The position numbers were made by a program, and so were the translations under genes. Shown piece by piece: positions 26,767 to 36,081 of a stretch of DNA of 64,000 bases; the stretch's first letter is position 1, and every line of letters starts with the position of its first letter. The notes beneath the pieces are model-generated. The model was given only the letters and a program-made list of their open reading frames with translations. It did no database searches and was not told the DNA's origin. The DNA is from Mycobacteroides sp. CBMA 271 (GTDB lineage Bacteria > Actinomycetota > Actinomycetes > Mycobacteriales > Mycobacteriaceae). Where the stretch lies: NCBI RefSeq assembly GCF_009729205.1, contig NZ_VTHB01000002.1, positions 310,001 to 374,000 of the forward strand, written 5' to 3'.

Positions 26767-26820
26767 GGTAGCCTCGCGCCGCCGTCGGGTCGGGGGGTCG
26801 GACGGTGGCGCGAGGCTACC
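26767..26820 (+). terminator. Very strong hairpin terminator after the molybdoenzyme gene
   Basis: 20-nt arms (26767-26786 and 26801-26820) with one mismatch and a 14-nt G-rich loop. Confidence 0.85.
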
Positions 26821-26896
26821 CATGTATCGACACCTACTCCGGGAGCGTTACACGCATTTCAAAAGTTTTTTTCAGCGCGTCACCAGAACGGGAAAA

Positions 26897-26931
26897 ACCC
26901 CGGTCACGGGAAAATTCCCGTGCCGGGGGTC
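26897..26931 (-). terminator. Second hairpin, terminator for convergent fadA2
   Basis: Inner arms CACGGGAA/TTCCCGTG (26905-26912, 26915-26922) with an outer imperfect ACCCC-GGGGT extension; near the fadA2 stop. Confidence 0.7.
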
Positions 26932-26948
26932 CCGACAGCTGAACGAAA

Positions 26949-28304
26949 TTAGGCTTCCAGGATCGCGGTCACACCCTGGCCGCCTGCGGCGCAAACCGAG
27001 ATCAGGCCGCGGTACGTACCGGTGCCGCCGTTTTCCTTCTTCTTCTCGGCGAGCTGCTTGGCCAGCTGGGCCACGATGCGACCACCGGTCGCCGCGAACG
27101 GGTGCCCGGCCGCCAACGACGAGCCGTTGACGTTGAGCTTCGACCGGTCGATCGCACCGAGCGGTGCGTCGAGGCCGAGGCGCTCCTTGCAGTAGTCCGC
27201 CGACTCCCACGCCTGCAGCGTCGCGAGCACCACAGAGGCGAAGGCCTCGTGGATCTCGTAGAAGTCAAAGTCCTGCAGGGTCAGGCCGTTGCGGGCCAGC
27301 AGGCGCGGTACCGCGTAGGTCGGCGCCATCAGCAGACCATCCGGACCGTTGATGTAGTCCACCGCAGCGGTCTCGCCGTCGACGAAATAGGCCAGCACCG
27401 GGATGTTGTGCTCGGCCGCCCACTCCTCGCTGGAGAGCAGCGCCACCGAGGCGCCGTCGGTCAGCGGGGTGGAGTTGCCGGCGGTCATGGTGGCGTCGCC
27501 GTGCTTCACACCGAATACCGGCTTCAGGGTCGCGAGCTTCTCCACGCTCGACTTCGGGCGCAGGTTGTCATCGCGGTACAGGCCCAGGAACGGGCTGATC
27601 AGGTCATCAAAGAAACCGCGGTCGTAGGCGGCGGCCATCTTCTGGTGGCTGGCAGCAGCCAAGGCGTCCTGGTCGGTGCGCTTGACGCCGGCCTGCTTGG
27701 CGGTGATGGCGGCGTGCTCGCCCATCGACAGCCCGGTGCGGGGCTCGCCGTTCTGCGGAATGTCCACGCCGAGAGCGGCCGGCAGCTTGCCGAGCAGCTT
27801 GAGCCGGGTCACGTTGTCCTTGGCACGACGAATTGCGAGCAGGGTGTGGCGAAGATCATCACCGAAGTTGATCGGCGCGTCGGAGGTGGTGTCCACCCCG
27901 CCGGCCAGCACTGACTCGTAACGGCCGAACGCGATGCCATCGGCACCGACGATGGCGGCCTGCAGGCCGGTACCGCAGGCCTGCTGAAGGTCGAAGGCCT
28001 GTGTGTAGGGCGACAGCGGGCTGCCCAGCACCGACTCACGGGTGAGATTGAAATCACGGCTCAGCTTGAGAACAGCGCCGGCGATGACGGCGCCCAAACG
28101 CTCACCCTTGAGGTTGAAGCGGTCGGATGCGCCGGTGATGGCGGCGGTCAACATGTCCTGGTTGGAGGCGTTCGCGTAGGCGCCGTCCGAACGTGCGAAC
28201 GGGATGCGGTTACCGCCGAGAACAGCGACGCGGCGCCGACCGTTGTTGTTGTCGGCAGACTTGGCGCGAGACGCGGAAGTCTTGCCGGTAGAGCTAGTTG
28301 CCAC
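26949..28304 (-). CDS. fadA2: Acetyl-CoA acyltransferase (thiolase) FadA2
   Basis: About 451 aa. Thiolase: acyl-accepting Cys110 in [13 protein letters not shown], His in YEIHEAFAS, and second Cys in [10 protein letters not shown]. It cleaves 3-ketoacyl-CoA in beta-oxidation, or runs the reverse condensation. It matches Rv0243 by synteny. GTG 28304 was chosen (GGAGAG 4 bp upstream); upstream in-frame starts at 28316 and 28343 exist. It is divergent from fabG4 across a 113-bp region with a 16-bp palindrome identical to that before the TetR gene. Confidence 0.94.
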   Translation of the reverse strand: MATSSTGKTSASRAKSADNNNGRRRVAVLGGNRIPFARSDGAYANASNQDMLTAAITGASDRFNLKGERLGAVIAGAVLKLSRDFNLTRESVLGSPLSPYTQAFDLQQACGTGLQAAIVGADGIAFGRYESVLAGGVDTTSDAPINFGDDLRHTLLAIRRAKDNVTRLKLLGKLPAALGVDIPQNGEPRTGLSMGEHAAITAKQAGVKRTDQDALAAASHQKMAAAYDRGFFDDLISPFLGLYRDDNLRPKSSVEKLATLKPVFGVKHGDATMTAGNSTPLTDGASVALLSSEEWAAEHNIPVLAYFVDGETAAVDYINGPDGLLMAPTYAVPRLLARNGLTLQDFDFYEIHEAFASVVLATLQAWESADYCKERLGLDAPLGAIDRSKLNVNGSSLAAGHPFAATGGRIVAQLAKQLAEKKKENGGTGTYRGLISVCAAGGQGVTAILEA

Positions 28305-28344
28305 TTGTCTCTCCACTGTTAAGGGGGCAGGATTACCGAGCATT

Positions 28345-28360
28345 CTTACTCTGGAGTAAG
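28345..28360. promoter_or_regulatory. Palindromic TetR-type operator between fadA2 and fabG4
   Basis: CTTACTCTGGAGTAAG: 7-nt perfect arms. It is the exact reverse complement of the site at 35051-35066 upstream of the Rv0238-like TetR gene. Confidence 0.75.
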
Positions 28361-28417
28361 TTCTTTGTCGAGTTCACCCTAGACCAATCACTTTGGACCA
28401 CCACTAAGGAACGGCAC

Positions 28418-29776
28418 ATGTCCCCCAAGCTCACTGACGACCTCTACGCGCTGCTGGTCAACTCCGGGCCAGGCAACCTGCTCGCCGGCCGCCTGGGTAT
28501 CCCGCAGCCCGAGAAGCTGCGCCGGTACAAGCAGGGCCAGCCCGCGCTGGCCGGTCCCGTGCTGATCGGCGGCGAGGGCCGTCTCGTCGAACCGCTGCGC
28601 GCCGCGCTGGCCGATGACTACGACCTGGTCTCCAATAACGTCGGCGGACGTTGGGCCGATAAGTTCGGCGCCCTGGTCTTCGACGCCACCGGCATCACCA
28701 CCCCGGTCGAGCTCAAGCAGCTTCACGAGTTCTTCACCCCACTGCTGCGCAATGTCGGCAAGTCGGGCCGCCTGCTGGTCATCGGCACCACCCCGGACAA
28801 GGCCGCCACCACCGACGAGCGCATCGCCCAGCGCGCACTGGAGGGCTTCACCCGGTCGCTGGCCAAGGAGTTCGGCAACGGCGCCACCGTGCAGCTGGTG
28901 TACGTGCACCCCGATGCCAAGGCCGGTGCCACGGGCCTGGAGTCGACCGTCCGCTTCATCCTCTCGGCCAAGTCCACCTACGTGGACGGCCAGGCGTTCG
29001 TCGTCGGCGCCGACGACTCCACCCCGCCCGCCGACTGGGACAAGCCGCTGGCCGGCAAGGTCGCCATCGTCACGGGTGCCGCCCGCGGCATCGGTGAGAC
29101 CATCGCAGAGGTGTTCGCCCGAGACGGGGCCGCCGTCGTCGCGATCGATATGCCCTCCAATGAACTCAGCGATCTGGCGACACGAGTTGGCGGAACGTCC
29201 TTGGCGTTGGACGTCACCGCAGCAGACGCCGTCGACCAGATCACCGCGCACCTCAAGGAGCACCACGGCGGCAAGGCCGACATCCTGGTGAACAACGCCG
29301 GTATCACCCGCGACAAGCTGCTCGCCAACATGGACGACGCCCGCTGGGATTCCGTGATCGCCGTGAACCTGCTTGCCCCGCAACGTCTTACCGAGGGACT
29401 CATCGAGAACGGCACCATCGGCAACGGCGGTCGCGTCATCGGCCTGGCCTCCATCGCCGGCATCGCCGGTAACCGTGGCCAGACCAACTACGGCGCCACC
29501 AAGGCCGGCATGATCGGCATCACCCAGGGGCTGGCCCCGTCGCTGGCCGAGAAGGGCATCACGATCAACGCCGTCGCGCCGGGCTTCATCGAAACCAAGA
29601 TGACGGCAGCGATCCCGTTGGCCAACCGCGAGGTAGGTCGCCGCATCAACTCGCTAAACCAGGGCGGCGAGCCGGTGGATGTCGCCGAGACCATCGCCTA
29701 CTTCGCCAGCCCCGCATCAAATGCGGTGACCGGCAACGTGGTTCGAGTGTGCGGCCAGTCCTGGCTGGGGGCGTAA
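28418..29776 (+). CDS. fabG4: High-molecular-weight 3-oxoacyl-ACP/CoA reductase FabG4
   Basis: 452 aa, matching FabG4 (Rv0242c, 454 aa). It has a degenerate N-terminal flavodoxin/Rossmann domain (about 1-205) and a C-terminal SDR domain: [27 protein letters not shown], catalytic Ser in [11 protein letters not shown], and YGATK Tyr-Lys. It reduces 3-ketoacyl thioesters with NADH. ATG 28418 follows AAGGA. htdX starts 4 bp after its stop, so reductase and dehydratase are coexpressed. Transcribed away from fadA2 under the shared operator. Confidence 0.95.
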   Translation: MSPKLTDDLYALLVNSGPGNLLAGRLGIPQPEKLRRYKQGQPALAGPVLIGGEGRLVEPLRAALADDYDLVSNNVGGRWADKFGALVFDATGITTPVELKQLHEFFTPLLRNVGKSGRLLVIGTTPDKAATTDERIAQRALEGFTRSLAKEFGNGATVQLVYVHPDAKAGATGLESTVRFILSAKSTYVDGQAFVVGADDSTPPADWDKPLAGKVAIVTGAARGIGETIAEVFARDGAAVVAIDMPSNELSDLATRVGGTSLALDVTAADAVDQITAHLKEHHGGKADILVNNAGITRDKLLANMDDARWDSVIAVNLLAPQRLTEGLIENGTIGNGGRVIGLASIAGIAGNRGQTNYGATKAGMIGITQGLAPSLAEKGITINAVAPGFIETKMTAAIPLANREVGRRINSLNQGGEPVDVAETIAYFASPASNAVTGNVVRVCGQSWLGA

Positions 29777-29780
29777 CGCC

Positions 29781-30635
29781 ATGACGCAACCTTCCGGGCT
29801 TCGCAACATGGCCATGGCGGCCGTCGGGGCATTGCCCTTTATTCCACGTCCAGATGTGTTGCCGTCCAGGGTTGTTCGCACCCACGGCGTGCAGATCGAT
29901 CCGGCCCACGTGGCGGCCTACGCACAGGTGACGGGCCTAAGTTTCTCCGACAAGGTGCCCGTCACGTACCCGTTCGCGCTGCAGTTCCCGTCGGTGATGG
30001 AGCTGGTGACGGGACTGGACTTCCCGTTCCCCGCGATCGGCACGGTGCACCTGGAAAACCACATCACTCAGCATCGCGCCATCACCGCGACCGATGTCGT
30101 CGACATCGAGGTGCGCGCGGAGAACCTGCGCGAGCACCGCAAGGGACTGTTGGTCGACATCGTCACCGACGTCTCCATCGGCACCGAGGTGGTCTGGCAG
30201 CAGACCATGACGTTCCTGCGGCAGCAACGCACCAGCCTGTCGGACGGTGTTAAGCCGGAGCCGCCCAAGGCCGTCAAGCTACCGCCGCCGAACTCGACGC
30301 TGCGGATCAGTGGCGGGCAGATTCGTCGGTACGCGTCGGTGGGCGGGGACCACAATCCGATCCACACCTCGTCGATCGGCGCCAAGGTGCTGGGCTTCCC
30401 GAAGGCGATCGCTCACGGAATGTTCACTGCCGCGGCCGTTCTCGGGAACATTCAGGGCGAGATCCCCGATGCGGTGCGCTACGACGTCAAGTTCGGCAAG
30501 CCGATCCTGCTGCCCGCCTCCGTGGGTGTGTGGATCGACAAGGACGGCACGGGCTCGTCGGCTGGCTGGGATATCGCCGTGCGTAATCCGAAGAAGGGTG
30601 ACCCCCACCTGACCGGGACCATCAGCCCGCTCTGA
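29781..30635 (+). CDS. htdX: MaoC-like (R)-hydratase/dehydratase HtdX
   Basis: 284 aa, a double-hotdog MaoC-type dehydratase like HtdX (Rv0241c, 280 aa). The catalytic hydratase-2 motif is YASVGGDHNPIHTSSIGAKVLGFPKAIAHGMFTAA, with Asp and His. It handles 3-hydroxyacyl thioesters to enoyl thioesters, complementing the upstream FabG4. An operon with 4-bp spacing, terminated by a strong hairpin at 30650. Confidence 0.94.
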   Translation: MTQPSGLRNMAMAAVGALPFIPRPDVLPSRVVRTHGVQIDPAHVAAYAQVTGLSFSDKVPVTYPFALQFPSVMELVTGLDFPFPAIGTVHLENHITQHRAITATDVVDIEVRAENLREHRKGLLVDIVTDVSIGTEVVWQQTMTFLRQQRTSLSDGVKPEPPKAVKLPPPNSTLRISGGQIRRYASVGGDHNPIHTSSIGAKVLGFPKAIAHGMFTAAAVLGNIQGEIPDAVRYDVKFGKPILLPASVGVWIDKDGTGSSAGWDIAVRNPKKGDPHLTGTISPL

Positions 30636-30649
30636 CATGCAACTCCCGA

Positions 30650-30681
30650 GGGCCCGCGACCGGTAATCCGGTCGCGGGCCC
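30650..30681 (+). terminator. Rho-independent terminator after htdX
   Basis: 14-nt perfect GC-rich arms (30650-30663 and 30668-30681), tetraloop TAAT, then TTTCATTTT: the most canonical terminator in the window. Confidence 0.93.
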
Positions 30682-30830
30682 TTTCATTTTCGGAGCGGGA
30701 GCACGCCACGAAGTACCCGGCTTTAGGGAGACTGTTTTCAGCGCGCGCCCGCGTTATCGCCGATGAGTTGTCGGATCCGGCACGGTCATTACGTCTGATG
30801 GGTAGAGGACCCGACTAGATAGGAGCCATC

Positions 30831-31397
30831 ATGACCACAACACTCAGCCCCCTTGAGACGGTCGCCGATGCCCGTGCCGCCCTGCACGAGGTTATCGGCC
30901 AACTGACCGAGGCCGATAACGACAAGCAGACACCCAATGCCAAGTTCACGGTCGCGCAACTCACCGAGCACCTGCAGAACTCGATCAAGCTATTGGGCGG
31001 CGCCGCCGGTGCCGATATCGCAATCATCTCCCAGGGCTCCATCGCGGACCGACTGCTCCCGCAGTCACAAGCGGCGGTCGACGCCTGGCAGCGTCGCGGC
31101 GTCGACGGGACGGTGACCCTGCCCATCGGCGAGTTCCCGGCCGAGGTGGCCGTTCGCATACTCGCCTCGGAATTCCTCGTCCACGCCTGGGACTACGCCG
31201 TCTCCACCGGCCAAAAATTCGCACCTCCGGAAGCCCTCGCGGCCAGTGCACTCGCATCAGCGCAGATGATCATCCAGCCCGAGCGGCGCGACGGTGACTT
31301 CTTCGCCGAGGAGGTATCGGTGCCCGCGGGCTCCTCGAACCTGGTGAGGCTCATCGCCTTCACGGGCCGCGACCCCGGGTGGTCACCGGCAAGCTAG
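30831..31397 (+). CDS. TIGR03086-type metal-binding (DinB/maleylpyruvate isomerase-like) protein
   Basis: 188 aa. VAQLTEHLQNSIKLLGG (first His) and VRILASEFLVHAWDYAVSTGQ (the AxEFLVHxWDxA signature of the TIGR03086 family). Related to mycothiol-dependent isomerases; no substrate is known. TAGGAG precedes ATG 30831. It stands alone between the htdX terminator and the sulfate-binding gene. Confidence 0.82.
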   Translation: MTTTLSPLETVADARAALHEVIGQLTEADNDKQTPNAKFTVAQLTEHLQNSIKLLGGAAGADIAIISQGSIADRLLPQSQAAVDAWQRRGVDGTVTLPIGEFPAEVAVRILASEFLVHAWDYAVSTGQKFAPPEALAASALASAQMIIQPERRDGDFFAEEVSVPAGSSNLVRLIAFTGRDPGWSPAS

Positions 31398-31495
31398 CCC
31401 GGGTATTACTCACACTGATTACGACGGCTGCACTTCGGCGAATCGCTCGTTACGATCGCTCGTCATTGTGATGCAGCAAATCCAAGGAGTGAGTC

Positions 31496-32614
31496 GTGTC
31501 AGCGGACGAGGATCATCAGAAAACACCGTCCGTCGACTGGAGGGCGTTGCTGCGACAGCTCCCCTTGTTGAGCATCCTCGGTGTGGTCGCCGTCCTCTCG
31601 GCGGCCACCCTGGTAGTGGTCAAGAACCTTCCGGACCACAACACCAATCAGCTGCTCAACGTCTCATACGACCCGACGCGCGAGCTCTATAACGTCCTCG
31701 ACGGCACTTTCACCAAGCGTTACAAAGACAAGACTGGCAAGACAATCGACATCAAACGCTCCAACGGTGGCTCGTCGCGGCAGGCACGCAGCGTTCTCGA
31801 CGGCAGTCAGCGGGCAGACGTGGTGTCTTTGGCATCGGTCAGCGATGTGAACTCACTGAGCCTGCGCGGGCTCATCGCACCGAATTGGCAACAGCGGCTG
31901 CCCAACAATTCGGTGCCCTACACCTCGACGATCGTGTTCGTGGTCCGCAAGGGCAACCCGCACGGCATCCACGACTGGCCGGACCTGGCGAAAGAGGATG
32001 TCTCCATCGTCACCCCCAATCCACGCACCTCTGGCAATGGACAGCTCTCGGTGCTGGCGGCCTGGGGCTCGGTCGTGACGCGCGGAGGCACCGAAGCCGA
32101 GGCGCGCGCCTACCTGACGGCGCTGTTCCACAATGTCGCGGCGCTCGACAGCGGGGCCCGCGGGGCCACCAATACGTTCTCGGTCCAGAGGCTCGGTGAT
32201 GTCCATTTGACGTGGGAGAACGAGGCGATCAACGAGGTCGATGCCAACAAAAATGAACTGGAAATCGTGTATCCGCCGGTCAGCATCCGCGCCGAACCAG
32301 CGGTCGCGTGGGTGGACGCCAATTTGGGCGACCCCAAGCGAACCGCGCTAGCCAAGGCGTATCTGGAGTACCTATTCACCGATGAGTCCCAGGAGGTCGC
32401 CGCGCAGCGAGGCTATCGACCATTCAAACCGGAAATCCTGGCCCGCCACCGCAATACGCTGCCCGAGATCACCTTGTTCTCCATCACGGCGATCGCCACC
32501 AGCTGGGACGACGCGCGTCAGAAGTTCTTCTCGGACAATGGAATCTACGAGACCATCCCGCGCACCACCAGCCGCGCATCCACCACTTTCGCCTCCGACA
32601 GACTAGGACGTTAG
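31496..32614 (+). CDS. Membrane-tethered sulfate/thiosulfate-binding protein (Sbp/CysP family)
   Basis: 372 aa, GTG start with AAGGAG upstream. An uncleaved-looking N-terminal helix ([19 protein letters not shown], about 22-40) anchors a periplasmic-binding fold. [14 protein letters not shown] is the family signature, with [32 protein letters not shown] and [19 protein letters not shown] forming the oxyanion pocket. Normally such proteins feed a CysTWA ABC importer, but here the next gene, abutting directly, is a SulP permease. No ABC subunits are nearby. Confidence 0.9.
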   Translation: MSADEDHQKTPSVDWRALLRQLPLLSILGVVAVLSAATLVVVKNLPDHNTNQLLNVSYDPTRELYNVLDGTFTKRYKDKTGKTIDIKRSNGGSSRQARSVLDGSQRADVVSLASVSDVNSLSLRGLIAPNWQQRLPNNSVPYTSTIVFVVRKGNPHGIHDWPDLAKEDVSIVTPNPRTSGNGQLSVLAAWGSVVTRGGTEAEARAYLTALFHNVAALDSGARGATNTFSVQRLGDVHLTWENEAINEVDANKNELEIVYPPVSIRAEPAVAWVDANLGDPKRTALAKAYLEYLFTDESQEVAAQRGYRPFKPEILARHRNTLPEITLFSITAIATSWDDARQKFFSDNGIYETIPRTTSRASTTFASDRLGR

Positions 32615-34390
32615 ATGCCTTCGGCACTGCGCAGATTCGAGAACTACGACGCAAGCAAGGCCCGCCGCGATGTGGTCGCCGGCCTGACAGTTGCGGCGAT
32701 ATCGCTGCCACAGGGCATGGCCTACGCACTCATCGCGGGTGTCGACCCCAAGTACGGCGTCTACTCCGCGATCGTGGTCACCGCCGTCGCGTCGATCTTC
32801 GGGTCCTCGTCCCATCTGATCAACGGCCCCACCAGTGCCATATCGCTGCTGGTGTTCAGCTCACTGGCCTTCCTCGACCCGGAGAACCGCACCGGTCTGT
32901 TCGAAGCACTGTTCCTGCTGGGCCTACTGGTGGGCGCCATCCAGATCCTCATCGCCGTGTTCAAACTCGGTGACCTCACTCGCTACATCTCCGAATCCGT
33001 GATCATCGGGTTCATGGCGAGCGCGGCCCTGTTGTTGGCCATCGGCCAGCTGGCCAATGCGATTGGCGTGCGAGACAAGGGAAACGGGCACATGCAGGTA
33101 CTGCACCGCGCCTGGCTCACCTTGTTGCACGGTGACGCCGTGAACTATCGCGCGCTGATTCTGAGCGTCTCGGCGGTGGTGCTGGCGGTGTTGTTGCGGC
33201 GAGTGGTTCAGCGCTATTCCCTACCGCAGATCGACATGCTGCTGGTGCTCATCGTCACCGCCATCATCGCGTACGCCTACGGATGGACGGTGCCGGACAG
33301 TACCGGACACACCGGAGTGAAGATCTCCGGCACCATCCCCGCGAGCCTCCCCGAATTCCATATCCCCGAGGTACAGATCGGCACGCTGGCCGAGTTGTCA
33401 CACGGTGCACTCACCATCGCCTTCATCGGACTCATCGAGGCGTTGTCGATCGCCAAAGCCATTGCGCACCACACCGGGCAGCAGATCGACTACAACCGCC
33501 AGATCATGGCCGAGGGACTGGCCAATCTCGCTGGCGGTTTCTTCCAGAGCCTGCCCGGCTCCGGCTCACTGTCTCGTTCGGCCATCAATCACCAGTCCGG
33601 CGCGGCAACCCGATTCTCCGGAATCGTCAGCGCCGCAACGGTTGCCATTGCCCTCCTGCTGTTCGCACCCCTGCTGCGCTACATCCCCCAGGCGGCGCTG
33701 GCGGGTCTGCTGCTCGTGACGGCAGTACGCCTCGTCGATTTCCGGCGTCTCGCATACGCGATCAAGGCATCTCGATACGACGCCGGACTGGTTCTCATCA
33801 CGGCGGTGACCGGCGTGGCTATCGACCTGGACACCGCGGTGGTGGTCGGCGTGGTGCTGTCGATTCTGCTGTTCGTGCCGCGGGCCGCCAAGCTCAAGGC
33901 CGCAGAGCTCATCGTCACCAAAGAGGGCGTCATCCGGGAGCGGGCCCCCGAAGAGTCCCCGGATGACGTCACCTCTGCTGTCGTCATCTACGACCTGGAG
34001 GGTGAGCTGTTCTTCGGTGCGGCACCCGAACTCGACCACTACCTCGAGACGCTGGAGGCCCGGATACGGGACGAAAATCTGAAGGTGGTAGTCCTGCGAT
34101 TGAAACGAGTGCGCCACCCCGATGTCGTCTGCATCGAGCGTCTCGAACACTTCATCAGGGGGCAGCAGGGGCGCGGCGTGACGGTGCTGCTGGCCGGTGT
34201 ACGCCCAGATTCACTTGCACTGCTACAGAACGTCGGGTTCACGCACTGGCTTTCGGCCGATCAGGTTTTCCCGGAAGAGGACCGCGAGTTCTCGGCGACG
34301 CTGAAAGCCGTTCGGTACGCGCAGGCCAGGTTGGCCGAAGCACCCTCAGATAGCGAAGCGAACCGGGAAAAGCTCTACTACCTGGTGTGA
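32615..34390 (+). CDS. SulP-family anion transporter with STAS domain
   Basis: 591 aa. About 10-14 membrane helices; signature GVDPKYGVYSAIVVTAVASIFGSSSHLINGPTSAISLL near residues 43-83, and ALTIAFIGLIEALSIAKAIAHHTGQQIDYNRQIMAEGLANLAGGFFQSLPGSGSLSRSAI near 267-326. The cytoplasmic STAS domain lies at about 455-560 (VVIYDLEGELFFGAAPELDHYLE). Likely sulfate or bicarbonate uptake. The ATG begins at the base after the sulfate-binding gene stop, implying cotranscription. Confidence 0.93.
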   Translation: MPSALRRFENYDASKARRDVVAGLTVAAISLPQGMAYALIAGVDPKYGVYSAIVVTAVASIFGSSSHLINGPTSAISLLVFSSLAFLDPENRTGLFEALFLLGLLVGAIQILIAVFKLGDLTRYISESVIIGFMASAALLLAIGQLANAIGVRDKGNGHMQVLHRAWLTLLHGDAVNYRALILSVSAVVLAVLLRRVVQRYSLPQIDMLLVLIVTAIIAYAYGWTVPDSTGHTGVKISGTIPASLPEFHIPEVQIGTLAELSHGALTIAFIGLIEALSIAKAIAHHTGQQIDYNRQIMAEGLANLAGGFFQSLPGSGSLSRSAINHQSGAATRFSGIVSAATVAIALLLFAPLLRYIPQAALAGLLLVTAVRLVDFRRLAYAIKASRYDAGLVLITAVTGVAIDLDTAVVVGVVLSILLFVPRAAKLKAAELIVTKEGVIRERAPEESPDDVTSAVVIYDLEGELFFGAAPELDHYLETLEARIRDENLKVVVLRLKRVRHPDVVCIERLEHFIRGQQGRGVTVLLAGVRPDSLALLQNVGFTHWLSADQVFPEEDREFSATLKAVRYAQARLAEAPSDSEANREKLYYLV

Positions 34391-34394
34391 CGCC

Positions 34395-35018
34395 CTAGGC
34401 GCGTTTGGCGGCTTGGGGGGCATCGTCCCGCGGGCGACCGCGCAGACCGCGCCAGCCGAGGTTGAGCAGGGTCTCCTTGGCGTCCGCGACCTTGATATCG
34501 CCGGTGGCCACCCGGGACGCGACGGCCTCGCCGCCACCGACAAGGGCCACGGCCATGGCGTCGTAGTCGGTATCGGGGTCGATCTCCGGCGAGGCGGCCT
34601 TGATGAGGCGAGCCACCAGTTCGATGATGCGGTCGCGCCCCTCGCGCACCTGCTTGGCGAACAGCTGGGTGCTGGTGGCCTGACCATAAATCACGATCCA
34701 GGATGCCCGGTGCATGTCGACGTAGTTGAGGAACGATACGACGGTGGCGCTCAACACATCTCGGGGTGTGCGTGTCAGGTCGATATCGCCGCGCACCGCC
34801 TCCACAAAGCGGCCGAGCTCGCGGCGCAGGCACGCGACGAAGAGGTCTTCCTTGGAGCCGTAGTACAGGTACAGCATCGGCTTGGAAATCTTGGCTGCCG
34901 CGGCGATGGCATCCATCGAGGTGTCCCGGAACCCGGTGATCGCGAACTCCTCGACCGCGGCGTCCAGCATCTGCTGTTCCCGGACGGCACGGGGCAGCCG
35001 CTTGGTACCACCGGCCAT
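34395..35018 (-). CDS. TetR-family regulator (Rv0238-like), probable controller of fadA2/fabG4/htdX
   Basis: 207 aa. HTH: MLDAAVEEFAITGFRDTSMDAIAAAAKISKPMLYLYYGSKEDLFVACLRRE (about 16-66); the C-terminal part is a ligand-binding helical domain. Synteny and sequence character match Rv0238. Its own upstream region holds a 16-bp palindrome identical to that between fadA2 and fabG4, so autorepression and control of those lipid genes is inferred. The ligand may be an acyl-CoA. It is convergent with sulP, 4 bp apart. Confidence 0.92.
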   Translation of the reverse strand: MAGGTKRLPRAVREQQMLDAAVEEFAITGFRDTSMDAIAAAAKISKPMLYLYYGSKEDLFVACLRRELGRFVEAVRGDIDLTRTPRDVLSATVVSFLNYVDMHRASWIVIYGQATSTQLFAKQVREGRDRIIELVARLIKAASPEIDPDTDYDAMAVALVGGGEAVASRVATGDIKVADAKETLLNLGWRGLRGRPRDDAPQAAKRA

Positions 35019-35050
35019 GCATGCCTCCGAGGTTGGGACGTCGACGCGAA

Positions 35051-35066
35051 CTTACTCCAGAGTAAG
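35051..35066. promoter_or_regulatory. TetR autoregulatory operator
   Basis: CTTACTCCAGAGTAAG, 33 bp before the TetR start codon; exact reverse complement of 28345-28360. Confidence 0.78.
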
Positions 35067-35193
35067 CTACCGCGTGGTTCGACTATGGCACACCGTCCGT
35101 TGACCGCGGACCAGAAGAGAGTTTTTCCTCTGGACCGCAGGGTAGCGCGCAAACGTCACCCTCCTGATACCCCCACCCCGTACGATCCAGCGC

Positions 35194-36081
35194 GTGGACT
35201 TCACCCTCGCGCTGACCCCGGACCTCGTGGCCGTCTTCCTCACCTTGTTCGTCCTCGAGGTGGTCCTCGGCATCGACAACGTCATCTTCATCTCAATCCT
35301 CGCCAGCAAGCTGCCTAGCAGCCAGCAAGCGCGGGCACGCAATTTGGGGCTCACGCTGGCCATGGTCATGCGCGTGGGTCTGGTGTTCCTGGCGGGCTGG
35401 ATCATCACACTCAAGGAGGACGTTCTCGAAGTGCTCGGCCACGGGTTCTCGGTCAAGGACTTCATCCTGATCGCCGGCGGACTATTCCTGGTGTACAAGG
35501 CTGTTCACGAGATACATCTCAAGCTTGAAGGAACCGGCGAGGAGACCGAATCCTCCACGGGGGCAGCCACGTTCAAATCCGTGCTGGTACAGATCCTCCT
35601 ACTGGACCTCGTGTTCTCGCTCGACTCGGTGATCACCGCGGTGGGCATGACAAGCAACATGCTCGTCATCGTCACCGTCGTCGTGCTCTCGTTCGCGATC
35701 ATGCTGTTCGCGTCGCGCTTTGTCTTCGCGTTCGTGAACCGGCACCCCACGGTCAAGATGCTTGCACTGTCCTTCCTGTTGCTCATCGGGGTGTTCCTCA
35801 TCGCCGATGGGTTCGGCGTCAAGATCGACAAGGCAATGATCTACGGGCCGATGGCATTCGCCATCTTGGTCGAGGCACTCAACCTGTTGGCCGCGGCGAG
35901 AAAAGCCCGACAGCACAACACAACCCACGAGCCCGTCGCCCTGAAGCCCAGCTATCCGGGCGTGGATGAGTCCGTGGCCATCGCGGCAGCCACCTCCAAT
36001 AGCCCCGATGCGGGTTCGGTGGGCCTGTCCCGAAAGCCGGTAAACGGCAAGGGCGGCGACACCCGCGCCGGTCTGGGCTAG
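35194..36081 (+). CDS. TerC/Alx-family integral membrane protein
   Basis: 295 aa, GTG start. A seven-to-eight-helix TerC fold with the acidic signature FVLEVVLGIDNVIFISILA (residues about 18-36) and the repeat LLLDLVFSLDSVITAVGM (about 135-152), residues thought to coordinate divalent metal. Members export or handle Mn2+ and influence metalation of secreted proteins, or give tellurite resistance. The C-terminal tail is low complexity. No yybP-ykoY-type riboswitch was recognisable upstream. It overlaps the convergent P450 gene by 4 bp. Confidence 0.9.
   Translation: MDFTLALTPDLVAVFLTLFVLEVVLGIDNVIFISILASKLPSSQQARARNLGLTLAMVMRVGLVFLAGWIITLKEDVLEVLGHGFSVKDFILIAGGLFLVYKAVHEIHLKLEGTGEETESSTGAATFKSVLVQILLLDLVFSLDSVITAVGMTSNMLVIVTVVVLSFAIMLFASRFVFAFVNRHPTVKMLALSFLLLIGVFLIADGFGVKIDKAMIYGPMAFAILVEALNLLAAARKARQHNTTHEPVALKPSYPGVDESVAIAAATSNSPDAGSVGLSRKPVNGKGGDTRAGLG

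Noticed and set aside
28388..29383. 331-aa minus-strand frame opposite fabG4
   Set aside because: Shadow frame of fabG4; low-complexity composition without motifs.
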